Source: Chitinophagaceae bacterium (lineage in GTDB: Bacteria; Bacteroidota; Bacteroidia; Chitinophagales; Chitinophagaceae). Taken from it: 38,997 bases of DNA. Position numbers and translations under genes: made by a program. Location of the stretch: assembly GCA_947381435.1 (NCBI GenBank), contig CANCVE010000033.1:1-38997 (forward strand), written 5' to 3'. This document shows positions 1 to 8,447 of this stretch, in pieces (the stretch's first letter is position 1; every line of letters starts with the position of its first letter). The notes under the pieces are model-generated. The model was not told where the DNA came from, ran no database searches, and was given only the letters and a program-made list of their open reading frames with translations.

Positions 1-52
1 TGTTGTCTTTTTTTGCCATTTGAGTCTTGTATAAAAGGTTAATAAAAAGTTG

Positions 53-109
53 TTTTAGGGTTTCATCGCCTCGTTCCGCTACGCTCCACTCAGCGATGAA
101 ACCCTAAAA
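53..109. repeat. Palindrome with 17-bp perfect arms
   Basis: The arm TTTTAGGGTTTCATCGC (53-69) is the exact reverse complement of 93-109. The 23-nt loop contains TTCCGCTACGCTCC, a GC-rich core unlike the AT-rich surroundings. T and A runs flank both sides, so the transcript could end in either direction here. It could be a bidirectional terminator or a dispersed REP/MITE-like palindrome. No gene can be seen between it and the left edge. Confidence 0.7.
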
Positions 110-179
110 TTAATTACTACCAGTTTACACAAACTACTTTATACTCTCCCACAAAGGGTGATAATCTCCACTTCTTCGT

Positions 180-305
180 CTGTTTTTCGATATAGATCGC
201 CTGTTATTGACTTCGTATAATCTGTTATTGACTTTGTATCATCTGTTTTAGACTTTGAATCAACTGTTTATCACTTCGTATCGTCTGTTTGTGACTTTGA
301 ATCGT
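180..305. repeat. Tandem array, 21-bp period (array A)
   Basis: Six units start at 180, 201, 222, 243, 264 and 285, and a seventh partial unit starts at 306. The spacing is exactly 21 bp with no indels. Each unit opens with CTGTT. Positions 9-19 of the unit are close to GACTTTGTATC and the remaining positions drift. The array abuts the 3' end of the decayed IS630 transposase. Neither strand carries a convincing reading frame through it. Its sequence differs from the other 21-bp arrays in this window. Confidence 0.85.
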
Positions 306-308
306 CTG

Positions 309-1250
309 TTAATGTTTATTCATCAAGAATGGATGTTGTTTACCACGAATGGTGAGCCATGATGCCGACTTTGGGATATGATGAAACTCAAACCTGTCCG
401 CCAGAGACTTCGCCTCATCTGCAGGCAGGTGTTCATAGAATGAACTTGTATTATGTGTATTCAAATTATTCTGTACCATCTTAATTTTAATGGCATCGGG
501 ATAATTCTCTGCTATCACCTGCATGAACTGTGTATATTCTTTTCTCGTTCTTTGTGCATATAACATTGCTATCCTTTTACCTTTCAATGGTTCTATTGAA
601 GGCAACAAGCAGAAATAACCATTCTTTTCATAACTGTAATGCTCCTTGGCAACCTTGCCTGTCTGAGCTGGGAGGGGGCTTCCGTGTCGCCAATCAGGAA
701 ACAAGGCCTCTCATCAAAACACACAACAGGGTAGGCAGCTTTATAAGGTTTTGCATAAACATCCAACACGTCTTCCATCTTTGACATAAAGGCGGCATCC
801 ACCTTTGATATGCACCAACTCACCTTTAAATGCGGCTTGATGTAGTTTTTTAAGTATATCTACCACGCAACTATGTGAAATGGTATAACAACAATTCAGC
901 ACCACAATCTTGTCTGCCAATAGCCTGAGACTCAATCTGGCAAACCCTTCCGGTGATTTGCTACACGCCAAAGCAGTAATCTTTGCACGCTGTGTGCCCT
1001 ATATCATCGCTGGGCCACCTTGCTGCTTCATGTCATAAAGTTAGCCCAAGCCGCTATTCTTGTATTTGGCTATCAAACCTGAAAAGGTAGGATAACTTAA
1101 TCCTACCAGTGACTTCGCATTACCTACGTAAAGCTCTTATCAAGTTCTAACATGACTATACCCTTTTGGACACCTTACTAAGTAAATCTAATCTCTTGTG
1201 TAAGGTTAATAATTCTTCCCTGTCAATGGCACTCTAACTACCCCTTGGAC
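309..1250 (-). pseudogene. Decayed IS630-family transposase
   Basis: Fragments in different frames, read on the minus strand, line up in the order of an IS630 DDE transposase. An N-terminal HTH-like part includes KSLVGLSYPTFSGLIAKYK (around 1050-1110). It is followed by ACSKSPEGFARLSLRLLADK (around 910-970), then a frameshift near 820-850, then KMEDVLDVYAKPY and VVCFDERP (around 690-780), another shift, and IEPLKGKRIAML to NLNTHNTSSFYEHLPADEA (around 410-600). Internal stops interrupt the N-terminal part. The usual VMDNLNTH catalytic aspartate reads as asparagine, and the C-terminal SWLN-x-E region is lost, so the gene is dead. No clear terminal inverted repeats were identified. The family assignment rests on remembered IS630 motifs. 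Confidence 0.8.
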
Positions 1251-1351
1251 GTATCGTAATTTCGTTTGTTATATAAATGATATTTTTCCAATTTATTTAA
1301 TTTACATTGTAATAATAACAATAGAAGTTGCCAATCAATCTATATATATGT

Positions 1352-1392
1352 AAAATGCTTAACAGAACATAACATGTTCTATTAAGCATTTT
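1352..1392 (-). terminator. Intrinsic terminator after response-regulator gene
   Basis: AAAATGCTTAA (1352-1362) and AGAACA (1364-1369) pair with TGTTCT (1375-1380) and TTAAGCATTTT (1382-1392), with one internal mismatch and a 5-nt loop. The stem ends in A on one side and T on the other, so it could act in both directions. It lies about 75 bp past the stop of the AraC-type response regulator and probably ends that transcript. Confidence 0.75.
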
Positions 1393-1466
1393 TATAACCG
1401 TCAATAATTGGAGTAGCTACTACAAGACAGAAATAGAGGTATAGATTTTAAACCCGACTATTAATT

Positions 1467-2222
1467 CTACTTTGTTTTGGAAGGGGTATGACCAAACTGA
1501 TCTTTGTAGCACTTAGAAAAATAGGATAATGAGTTAAAACCAAGAGACGTAGCTATCTCCTTCATTGGTAACCCCCTCTCACTCAATATCAAAACACGTG
1601 CTTTTTCAAGTTTGCGTTTCAAAATATAATTAGCAGCGGTTACACCCAATTTGCTTTTGAGTATCCTGTTTAATGTGCTATGACTTATGTTTAGCTCTTC
1701 AGAAATTTCTACTATATTTATCTCTTTAGCCTCATTTAAACTTCTATCAGAAATTTTATTGAGTTGCTCGATAATACGAGAAGCTCTAGAATTTGATATT
1801 TCGAATGGAATCTCACGTTCTATTACCGCACGTTCACGGTTCTTTTCGCTGATGAAAAGGAGGTTTTTAATTTTAAAAACAAGATTCTTTAGCTGAAATG
1901 GCTTAACTAGATAATCGTTTGCCCCCAAGCGTAAACCATCTTCGATAATATCGTTTGACGACATTGATGAGATAAGAATTACGGGTATATGAGCCAAATC
2001 TTCATTGCGTTTAAGGGTTTGCAAGAAATCGAGACCATAATCGTTTCCCGAAAGCATGATATCTAATAGTATTATATCGGGTTGGAAAGACTTACACGTT
2101 TCAATACCCTTACTTGTTTCAACCAAATTTTGCACTTCAAATTCTGGTTTTAGGAGTCTATTAATAATTTCCACAAATCCAACGGAATCTTCAATTAATA
2201 ATACTTTTTTCTTGTCGTCCAT
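1467..2222 (-). CDS. Response regulator with AraC-type DNA-binding domain
   Basis: This 251-aa protein has an N-terminal receiver domain (about residues 6-122). The acidic pair is E11/D12, the phospho-acceptor is D54 in DIILLDIML, S85/S86 sits at the switch position and K107 lies in YLVKPF. A linker leads to a C-terminal AraC/XylS helix-turn-helix (about 150-250), with ISHSTLNRILKSKLG as the first HTH and GLPMKEIATSLGFNSLSYF as the second. It is therefore a phosphorylation-controlled transcription factor. It lies on the same strand as, and downstream of, a receiver-only regulator gene. A divergent histidine kinase gene next door is the obvious partner candidate, although pairing is inferred only from position. 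The target genes are unknown. Confidence 0.9.
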   Translation of the reverse strand: MDDKKKVLLIEDSVGFVEIINRLLKPEFEVQNLVETSKGIETCKSFQPDIILLDIMLSGNDYGLDFLQTLKRNEDLAHIPVILISSMSSNDIIEDGLRLGANDYLVKPFQLKNLVFKIKNLLFISEKNRERAVIEREIPFEISNSRASRIIEQLNKISDRSLNEAKEINIVEISEELNISHSTLNRILKSKLGVTAANYILKRKLEKARVLILSERGLPMKEIATSLGFNSLSYFSKCYKDQFGHTPSKTK

Positions 2223-2280
2223 TTTCTTAAAAATTTAATTTTGTCAAGCGCTCTTCAGCAATTTTAGTTGATCTGAAATA

Positions 2281-2298
2281 AGTGTCAAAAGTGACACT
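2281..2298. promoter_or_regulatory. Inverted repeat, possible operator or terminator
   Basis: AGTGTCA and TGACACT are perfect 7-bp arms separated by 4 bp. The site lies 59 bp upstream of the AraC-type regulator start and 75 bp downstream of the preceding regulator's stop. Arm length and spacing suit a dimeric regulator site. The weak T-rich run after it on the minus strand would also allow a poor terminator. Confidence 0.4.
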
Positions 2299-2373
2299 CG
2301 TAAAAAGTAAAAATAAAGTATTTTATGTACCTTTTTTGTAGAATTTTGTTTAAATAATTAAAATAATTACAAA

Positions 2374-3009
2374 TTAAGTTTTATTTTTCAAATCACTATC
2401 ATATCCTTCTAATATAATATCAAGTTTACTAACTACAGTTTTGACCATTTCGAGAAGTCTCTTGTTATTTTTATCAAAATGAGATTGGTCTAGCTGATTA
2501 ATTAATTCATTTAACGACCTTAAAGTAGCCGTAAAGTGATGAGATGTGCTTATGATTTCATCATGCTCTAACATATTAACCTTTAATTCATTAAAATGTT
2601 TGTCTATGAGCGTATCTACTTCATTTTCTATTTCTTTCTTTCTATTTAATTGCGCATACATTATTGACAATAAATCACTTCTACTTATGGACTTTGGCAA
2701 ATATTCATCTGCACCAAGTGACATCCCTCTACGAAGCTCTTCTTGTGTAGAGAGTGATGTAAGAAATAAAAAGGGGACATTTGCTGCACAAGGCAAGCCT
2801 TTAAATGCTTCATAAAATTGATACCCATTCATTATAGGCATACAAACATCGCTAATTACAATATGGGGCATGTTTTCGGAAACAACTTGCATAGCATCCC
2901 TTCCGTTTAAAGAGTGCACAACTTCAAAATTGTCGTACTCAATCATTCTTTTTACAACAGAAGCAAAATTGGGTTCGTCTTCCACAAGCAAGACCTTATG
3001 TTTAAGCAT
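2374..3009 (-). CDS. Response regulator, receiver plus helical C-terminal domain
   Basis: This 211-aa protein has a receiver domain (about residues 4-118), with acidic residues D11/E12, phospho-acceptor D54 in VISDVCMP, T84 and K106. No DNA-binding domain follows. Residues 120-205 are predicted helical. They contain STSHHFTATLRSLNELINQL, which resembles a kinase DHp first helix (SHE-F-TPL pattern) but has H158 in place of Glu and T in place of Pro. It could be a phosphorelay intermediate or a dimerisation helix; this is inference. The start lies 208 bp from the divergent three-PAS kinase, and the AraC-type regulator gene lies downstream on the same strand. Confidence 0.85.
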   Translation of the reverse strand: MLKHKVLLVEDEPNFASVVKRMIEYDNFEVVHSLNGRDAMQVVSENMPHIVISDVCMPIMNGYQFYEAFKGLPCAANVPFLFLTSLSTQEELRRGMSLGADEYLPKSISRSDLLSIMYAQLNRKKEIENEVDTLIDKHFNELKVNMLEHDEIISTSHHFTATLRSLNELINQLDQSHFDKNNKRLLEMVKTVVSKLDIILEGYDSDLKNKT

Positions 3010-3217
3010 GGAGACGAAAATATTATAATTTATAGATAATAAAATCCTTTGAATTTCATTTACAACAGATTGACGATTATATGATATTAAGTATATTTAA
3101 GGTGCGCTAGTTTTGCGAAATACTGTTTTGTCATATTTCATTAGAAATAATAATATTTCCTTAATTAGTTTATATGATTTAGAATATTTTCAGTAAATAT
3201 TGTAGTAAAGTAAATAC

Positions 3218-5125
3218 ATGAATAACCCAGAAGATATAATCAAAGCATACGAGCAAAAAATTTTAATCCTTGAGGAGGAACTTGTAATGAGCGACATTTA
3301 TGAGCGCGTATTACTTTCTTCTCACCGTTCAGTTGCAGTAATTGGATTAGATTTTAAAATAATCTGGATTAATAAAACAGCAGAAAAAATGTTTGGCTAT
3401 GAACTTTTTGAATTGAAGGGGAAAAAAGTTTCAGAAACACTTTTTGGAGAAGAAACCGATATAAGCAAAGTTCCGGAAGCACTAGAAAATGCAATAAAAG
3501 GCCATGTTAGCGTATATGAACACATTCTTTACAAAAGAGAGAAAACTAAAGTTTGGGTCAGGGTACACATGCATCCAATGTATGACAGAAATAATCAAAT
3601 AGATAAGATTTGTATTTATGGTACTGATATAACACAAGAAAAGGCTTATCAAAAACAGATTACAGAAAGTGAAAATAGATTTAAAGAATTATTAGAACAT
3701 ACATCAGACTTAATATATACCATAGACATATCTGGAAACATTATTAGCACCAACGCAGCTTGGGAAAGATTTACAGGTTATAGTATTGATGAAACTTTAC
3801 ATAAACACAACAGTGTTTTTCTACACCCAAAAGATGTTGATAAACTTAAATTGGCTAGTGAGGATATTATTTCTGGAAAGAGTTATTCTTTTAACAAAGA
3901 AATCAGGTGCTATACCAAAAATCATGAAATTGTATGGCTAAACACAACATGCTACCCGTACTATTCTGCTACGAAAGAAGTTATTGGTTTTAATGGAATA
4001 GCCAAAAACATAACTGAACAAAAGCGGAATCAATGCTACTACGAGTTGCTCTCAAAAAATGTAGGAGACCTTATTTGCTTGTTAAACAATGACTCAATCT
4101 ACAACTTTGTTTCTCCTTCGATTAAAGAAATTGCTGGCTACGAACCTGATGAACTTATTGATAAATACTCATTTACCTTTTATCATCCAGATGATTTACG
4201 AAAAGCAATTAATTACAGGGAGCAAGTTTTAAAAAATAGCAATTCACAACTAGAAAGTATCACACTTAGATTCAGAAAAAAGAATGGCACATACACATGG
4301 TTGGAAATTACTGCCAAATACTTTTTTGATGATTTCACTGACGATTATAGAACTATAATATCTGCCAAAGTTGCTGATATAAGAAAAATTGAAGAGGAGA
4401 AATTAAATGCCAAACTGGAAGAAGAGAAAAGACTGAATAGAATTAAATCTGGCTTTGTTGATTTTGTATCACATGAGTTCAAAACACCATTATCAATCAT
4501 TAAAGGATTGTGTGAGTTGGTAAACATGAGCATTGATGATAAACAGATTGATATTGAACAATTAAGGAAGGATATAAAAGGTATAGATTTTGAAACAAGG
4601 GGATTGATTGATTTGATAGAAGATGTACTAATTATTGAAAAAATAGAAAATGGCAAACTTTCCTTACAGCCTAGACTGGTTAACATCGACACAATTATAT
4701 CAAGTGTAAACGACAGACTTTCAACTAAATTAAACAATAATAGAAAAGCTGCCATAGAAATAAATGGTCCGCCAGTGCAGATAGAGGGTGACCCAAAATA
4801 TCTTGAAGTAGTTTATAAGAATTTACTTTCAAATGCTTACAAATATTCGGATGGTCGTCCTTCTCCTATTGTAAAGATTGATTTCAGAGATTATGAAGTG
4901 CTAGTTACAGTGAAAGATTTTGGGATAGGCATTCCTGAAAAAAGCAAAGCCTATTTATTTACTAGTTTTTTTAGAGCAGACAATGTAACCCAAATTGAGG
5001 GGACTGGACTAGGACTAAGTATTGTAAAGAAGTTTGTAGAGTTACATAATGGCAGCGTATCCTGCAAAAGTGAATTGGGAATAGGAACAGAAATGATAGT
5101 ACGATTGCCTACCAAAATGGTATGA
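3218..5125 (+). CDS. Soluble PAS-PAS-PAS sensor histidine kinase
   Basis: This 635-aa protein has no signal peptide or membrane segment, so it should sense a cytoplasmic signal. There is an N-terminal coil (1-28), then three PAS/PAC modules at about 30-140, 152-268 and 275-392; the second and third carry the FTGYS and IAGYEP motifs. A coiled coil (390-412) leads to HisKA with H419 in DFVSHEFKTPL. The ATPase domain shows the N-box NLLSNAYKYS (about 535-544), G1 DFGIGIP (567-573), the F-box FTSFFRA and G2 GTGLGLSI (595-602). All residues needed for autophosphorylation are visible. It is divergent from the two response regulators, its likely partners by position. Confidence 0.92.
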   Translation: MNNPEDIIKAYEQKILILEEELVMSDIYERVLLSSHRSVAVIGLDFKIIWINKTAEKMFGYELFELKGKKVSETLFGEETDISKVPEALENAIKGHVSVYEHILYKREKTKVWVRVHMHPMYDRNNQIDKICIYGTDITQEKAYQKQITESENRFKELLEHTSDLIYTIDISGNIISTNAAWERFTGYSIDETLHKHNSVFLHPKDVDKLKLASEDIISGKSYSFNKEIRCYTKNHEIVWLNTTCYPYYSATKEVIGFNGIAKNITEQKRNQCYYELLSKNVGDLICLLNNDSIYNFVSPSIKEIAGYEPDELIDKYSFTFYHPDDLRKAINYREQVLKNSNSQLESITLRFRKKNGTYTWLEITAKYFFDDFTDDYRTIISAKVADIRKIEEEKLNAKLEEEKRLNRIKSGFVDFVSHEFKTPLSIIKGLCELVNMSIDDKQIDIEQLRKDIKGIDFETRGLIDLIEDVLIIEKIENGKLSLQPRLVNIDTIISSVNDRLSTKLNNNRKAAIEINGPPVQIEGDPKYLEVVYKNLLSNAYKYSDGRPSPIVKIDFRDYEVLVTVKDFGIGIPEKSKAYLFTSFFRADNVTQIEGTGLGLSIVKKFVELHNGSVSCKSELGIGTEMIVRLPTKMV

Positions 5126-5165
5126 TTGATTTCATAACTATGTTTTCTTAAACCGAAGTACTATG

Positions 5166-5219
5166 GATTGGAAATCTAAAGATTGTATGAGGACTGAAAG
5201 TCCAAGTGGTGACTTCGCC
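5166..5219 (+). other. Run of three small hairpins, unassigned
   Basis: Downstream of the kinase stop, three short stem-loops follow each other within 54 nt: GATT-GGA-AATC (5166-5176), GGACT-GAA-AGTCC (5191-5203) and GGTGA-CT-TCGCC (5208-5219, with one G-T pair). This could be part of the kinase mRNA 3' end or a small RNA, or chance. A 66-codon frame runs through it on the other strand but shows no recognisable protein. Confidence 0.2.
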
Positions 5220-5388
5220 GAATCTTTTACCATTTATAATAATATCGAACGTTATTAAATTTGTACAAACTAAAGTATTGCAATAAAGTCCATAGCTTAT
5301 GCTAGGGTGTTGTGACCAGTTAAATGATTTTAGAAATTCAATGTACATAGAAACTATCCCAATAAAAGGTTAAAAGTAAATTGATACT

Positions 5389-7500
5389 TTATTTTTCTTC
5401 TAGTAAAATAATTTTCTCCACTGCCACTAAATCAGCAAGGTCTACATTCATTGGGAGTTGACCTATTTGGACAATGGCACGTTTTCCTCTTATTTCTTTT
5501 ACCTCGCCTACTTGGTAATTTTTTTTAAGTTTTACTAAGGTACCTATTCCAATTATTTCTTTTGTTTCTTTGAACTTATTATCTACTTTTTTGGCTAATT
5601 TATTTACTACTATCTTTTCAGGACTTTTGAAGAGAAGGGTTTGTAGATTTTTAATAACTGTATTTTTATCTTCTGCTTTCTTCCAATCAAGAACTATTTG
5701 TCTTAGTTTTCGTTCCATATCCTTCAAATAACTCAACCTTTCTTCTGTTATCTGGTTTTGATGTTTTAAAGTTTCTACTTGTTGACGATGGCGTTCTTTA
5801 TCCAGAACAACTTCCATTTCCTTCTTGAGTTTTTCATTTTCCCGGATAAGTTTATGCAAGTCTTTCTTTTCGACATCTATTTGTTGTAAATCCTGTTCAG
5901 TACGGTTTAGAAGCTTATCCAATTTAAAATGATCTTCATCGACAAGATTTCTGGCTCGATTTATCAAATTCTTGGGTAAACCTATTCGTTCAGCAATTGC
6001 AAAAGTGTAACTACTACCAGGTTTGCCAACTAGTAACTTATACATGGGCAACAAATGGACTTCATCAAATTGCATAGCACCATTGATAATACCTTGCGTA
6101 CGATTTGCCATTACCTTTAAGTTTAAATAGTGTGTAGTTACAATTCCAAATGCATGACGCCTACTTAATTCCTCCATGATAACTTCTGCAAATGCCCCCC
6201 CAAGATTCGGATCACTACCACTACCCAACTCATCTATAAAAAATAAGGTCTTCCCATTAGCCACCTCAATGAAGTGTTTCATGTGCTGCAAATGAGATGA
6301 GTAGGTACTTAATTCAAATTCAATACTCTGTGTATCGCCAATATGAATAAAGAGCTGCTTAAAAATCCCCATTTGTGATGTGGGATGAACAGGCACCAGT
6401 AAACCGCTCTGTAACATAACCTGATTGAGGCCAATGGTTTTCATAGTAACAGTTTTGCCACCTGCATTTGGTCCACTAATTACTAAAATTCTATTCTGAG
6501 CATCTAAAACTAAAGTTACCGGGATGGTATTTTTACCACTAGACTTATTATATAAAAACAATAAGGGATGGTAAGCGTCTTTTAATTCAAGATGGGCTTT
6601 ATCAACCAAATTTGGCATACTTGCATTCATATCAATGGCCAATTTAGCCTTGGCTTTAATGAAATCAAATTCTCCAATTAGTTCTAGATACCCCATTAAC
6701 AAAGTAGAATAAACTGAAAGTTTTGCCGTTAAAGCCCTTAGGATACGATGCACTTCTCTTATTTCATCATTCTCTAACGAGAACACTTCATTATTAAGAG
6801 GAATGGTTTCTTCTGGTTCTATAAATGCAGTTTTACGACTATCACTTTCACCATGTAAAATTCCTTTAACGTGGCGTTTGTGTTCTGCATAAACAGCAAC
6901 CACTCTCCTACCATTACTAAATCCCTCATCAATTTCGGCTGAATACCCTGCTTTGTTTAATTTAGATACTACCTTTTCGAACATTCTACGTAAATCGTTT
7001 CTACGTTTATAGAGAGCAGTTCTAATTTTAGATAGTTCCTCGCTAGCATTGTCTTTGACGCATCCAGTTTCATCAAGTACTTCATTAATCAATTCAATTA
7101 TTACCTTTTCGTAGTATGAGTTTTCAATAACGCTTGCTAAAGCGGGATAAGCCAATCGTCTCTCCTGATCAAACCATCGAAATATATTATTGGCTTCATC
7201 GACTAATCGTCTTATGTATATCCATTGATCGCTTACCAACATAGCTCCTGGTATGCCAAGAAGCTTTAAATCTTTATGTATGTTTAAAGTAAAATCATTT
7301 GGAAAATACATTGACTGTAATAGTAATAGCTTGAACTCATGGGATTGGTTCAATTCTAGTTCAATGTACTCCTTTTTAGTATGTATGCGAAGATTAGCAG
7401 CTTTATTTTGAGCAAAATTGGTTCTACAATGACTAACTAATAGGGCTTTTATTTTGTCAAACTCAAGTTGATTAGCTGCTGATTCTGGATATAAACGCAT
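5389..7500 (-). CDS. mutS2: MutS2-like ATPase without Smr domain
   Basis: This is a MutS-family DNA-binding ATPase of the MutS2 branch: no N-terminal mismatch-recognition domain, with core/lever helices (about 10-320) followed by the ATPase. Walker A is GPNAGGKT (about 343-350), Walker B is TLFFIDE (about 418-424), and the TTHY switch is near 456. A charged coiled coil (about 530-610) and a KOW-like beta segment (about 650-695) follow. The protein then stops at about 703 aa. Family members usually run to about 780-800 aa and end in the Smr nuclease domain, which is absent here. The ATG at 7500 is preferred over 7518 because homology starts there. It follows map by 36 bp on the same strand. 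Its role may be branched-DNA processing or ribosome rescue, as described for other MutS2 proteins; which applies here is unknown. Confidence 0.85.
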   Translation of the reverse strand: MRLYPESAANQLEFDKIKALLVSHCRTNFAQNKAANLRIHTKKEYIELELNQSHEFKLLLLQSMYFPNDFTLNIHKDLKLLGIPGAMLVSDQWIYIRRLVDEANNIFRWFDQERRLAYPALASVIENSYYEKVIIELINEVLDETGCVKDNASEELSKIRTALYKRRNDLRRMFEKVVSKLNKAGYSAEIDEGFSNGRRVVAVYAEHKRHVKGILHGESDSRKTAFIEPEETIPLNNEVFSLENDEIREVHRILRALTAKLSVYSTLLMGYLELIGEFDFIKAKAKLAIDMNASMPNLVDKAHLELKDAYHPLLFLYNKSSGKNTIPVTLVLDAQNRILVISGPNAGGKTVTMKTIGLNQVMLQSGLLVPVHPTSQMGIFKQLFIHIGDTQSIEFELSTYSSHLQHMKHFIEVANGKTLFFIDELGSGSDPNLGGAFAEVIMEELSRRHAFGIVTTHYLNLKVMANRTQGIINGAMQFDEVHLLPMYKLLVGKPGSSYTFAIAERIGLPKNLINRARNLVDEDHFKLDKLLNRTEQDLQQIDVEKKDLHKLIRENEKLKKEMEVVLDKERHRQQVETLKHQNQITEERLSYLKDMERKLRQIVLDWKKAEDKNTVIKNLQTLLFKSPEKIVVNKLAKKVDNKFKETKEIIGIGTLVKLKKNYQVGEVKEIRGKRAIVQIGQLPMNVDLADLVAVEKIILLEEK

Positions 7501-7536
7501 AAATAAGTGAAAACACAATTCAAATAAAGAAAAATA

Positions 7537-8367
7537 CTAGAAACTAATAACTGGAGAAGGGAGTAAATTTGTATTAGCTTGCTCCGCTGCCTCTATAATG
7601 CTATAATCGGAAAGAATTAAGGCTTTATTTCTTTTAACACAAACATCATGTTCAAAATGAACCGAAGGCTTCCCATCTTTGGTTCTTACAGTCCAACCGT
7701 CTTTATCAGTAAAAACCTCCTTATTACCCATATTAATCATTGGTTCTATTGCTAAAACAAGATTTTCTTTTAGCTTCATGCCATTTCCTCTTGAACCAAA
7801 ATTAGGCATCTGAGGATCTTCATGTAAGCTTTTACCAAGTCCGTGTCCTACAAGTTCGCGGACAACTCCATACTTATGTTTGCGCTCAGTATGTTCTTGT
7901 ATTGCAAAAGAAATATCACCAATACGATTATTTACAATTGCTTTTTCGATGCCTTTATACAAACTTTCTTTAGTTACACGGACAAGTTGTTTTACGTCTT
8001 CCGTTGTATCCCCAAGAACAAATGTATACGCATGATCTCCATGCCAACCATTTAGTATAACACCAAAATCAATACTTACAATGTCACCATCAACTAAGGG
8101 AGTACTATTTGGAAATCCATGAACAACTACATCATTAACACTAGCACAAATGTTATGTGGGTATCCATGATAATTCAAAAAAGATGGAATAGCCTTATGA
8201 TCCTTTATAAAAGTTGAACATAAGTCATCAATTTGTAAAGTTGTAATACCAGCTTTTAAAACCTTGGCAACTTCAGTTAAGGTTTTACTAACCAATAGAG
8301 CGGCTTCTTTCATTAAAAGAATCTCAGATTCAGTTTTATAATAAACAAGATTTTTACTAAAACTCAT
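7537..8367 (-). CDS. map: Methionine aminopeptidase, type I
   Basis: This enzyme removes the initiator methionine from nascent proteins in the cytoplasm. The 276-aa sequence has the pita-bread fold signature and all five metal ligands: D100 (VSIDFGV), D111 (HGDHAYTF), H175 (VGHGLG), E208 (AIEPM) and E239 (HFEHDV). H83 lies in the substrate pocket (VVHGFPN). No N-terminal zinc-finger extension is present. It is the last gene of the spc-type cluster, separated from secY by an intrinsic terminator, so it may be partly transcribed by read-through or from its own promoter. The usual next genes (infA, rpmJ) do not follow. Confidence 0.95.
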   Translation of the reverse strand: MSFSKNLVYYKTESEILLMKEAALLVSKTLTEVAKVLKAGITTLQIDDLCSTFIKDHKAIPSFLNYHGYPHNICASVNDVVVHGFPNSTPLVDGDIVSIDFGVILNGWHGDHAYTFVLGDTTEDVKQLVRVTKESLYKGIEKAIVNNRIGDISFAIQEHTERKHKYGVVRELVGHGLGKSLHEDPQMPNFGSRGNGMKLKENLVLAIEPMINMGNKEVFTDKDGWTVRTKDGKPSVHFEHDVCVKRNKALILSDYSIIEAAEQANTNLLPSPVISF

Positions 8368-8387
8368 GTTGATGGATTATCATATTA

Positions 8388-8420
8388 ATAAAAAAACCTG
8401 TCAGTAATTACACTAACAGG
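8388..8420 (-). terminator. Intrinsic terminator between secY and map
   Basis: On the minus strand CCTGTTAG pairs with CTGACAGG (8397-8420, one mismatch) around an 8-nt loop, followed by a run of seven or more T (8388-8396 as A on the plus strand). It lies 28 bp after the secY stop and 21 bp before the map start, so it probably lowers transcription into map and mutS2. Confidence 0.75.
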
Positions 8421-8447
8421 CTTAATATTTAAAATAGTTATTATCAA

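Noticed and set aside
3108-3115. TAGTTTTG as a -7 promoter box for the histidine kinase
   Set aside because: It matches TAnnTTTG, but no TTG lies at the required distance upstream, and such words are common in AT-rich DNA.
5148-5348. 66-codon frame downstream of the histidine kinase
   Set aside because: No recognisable motif and no start signal; probably a chance frame.
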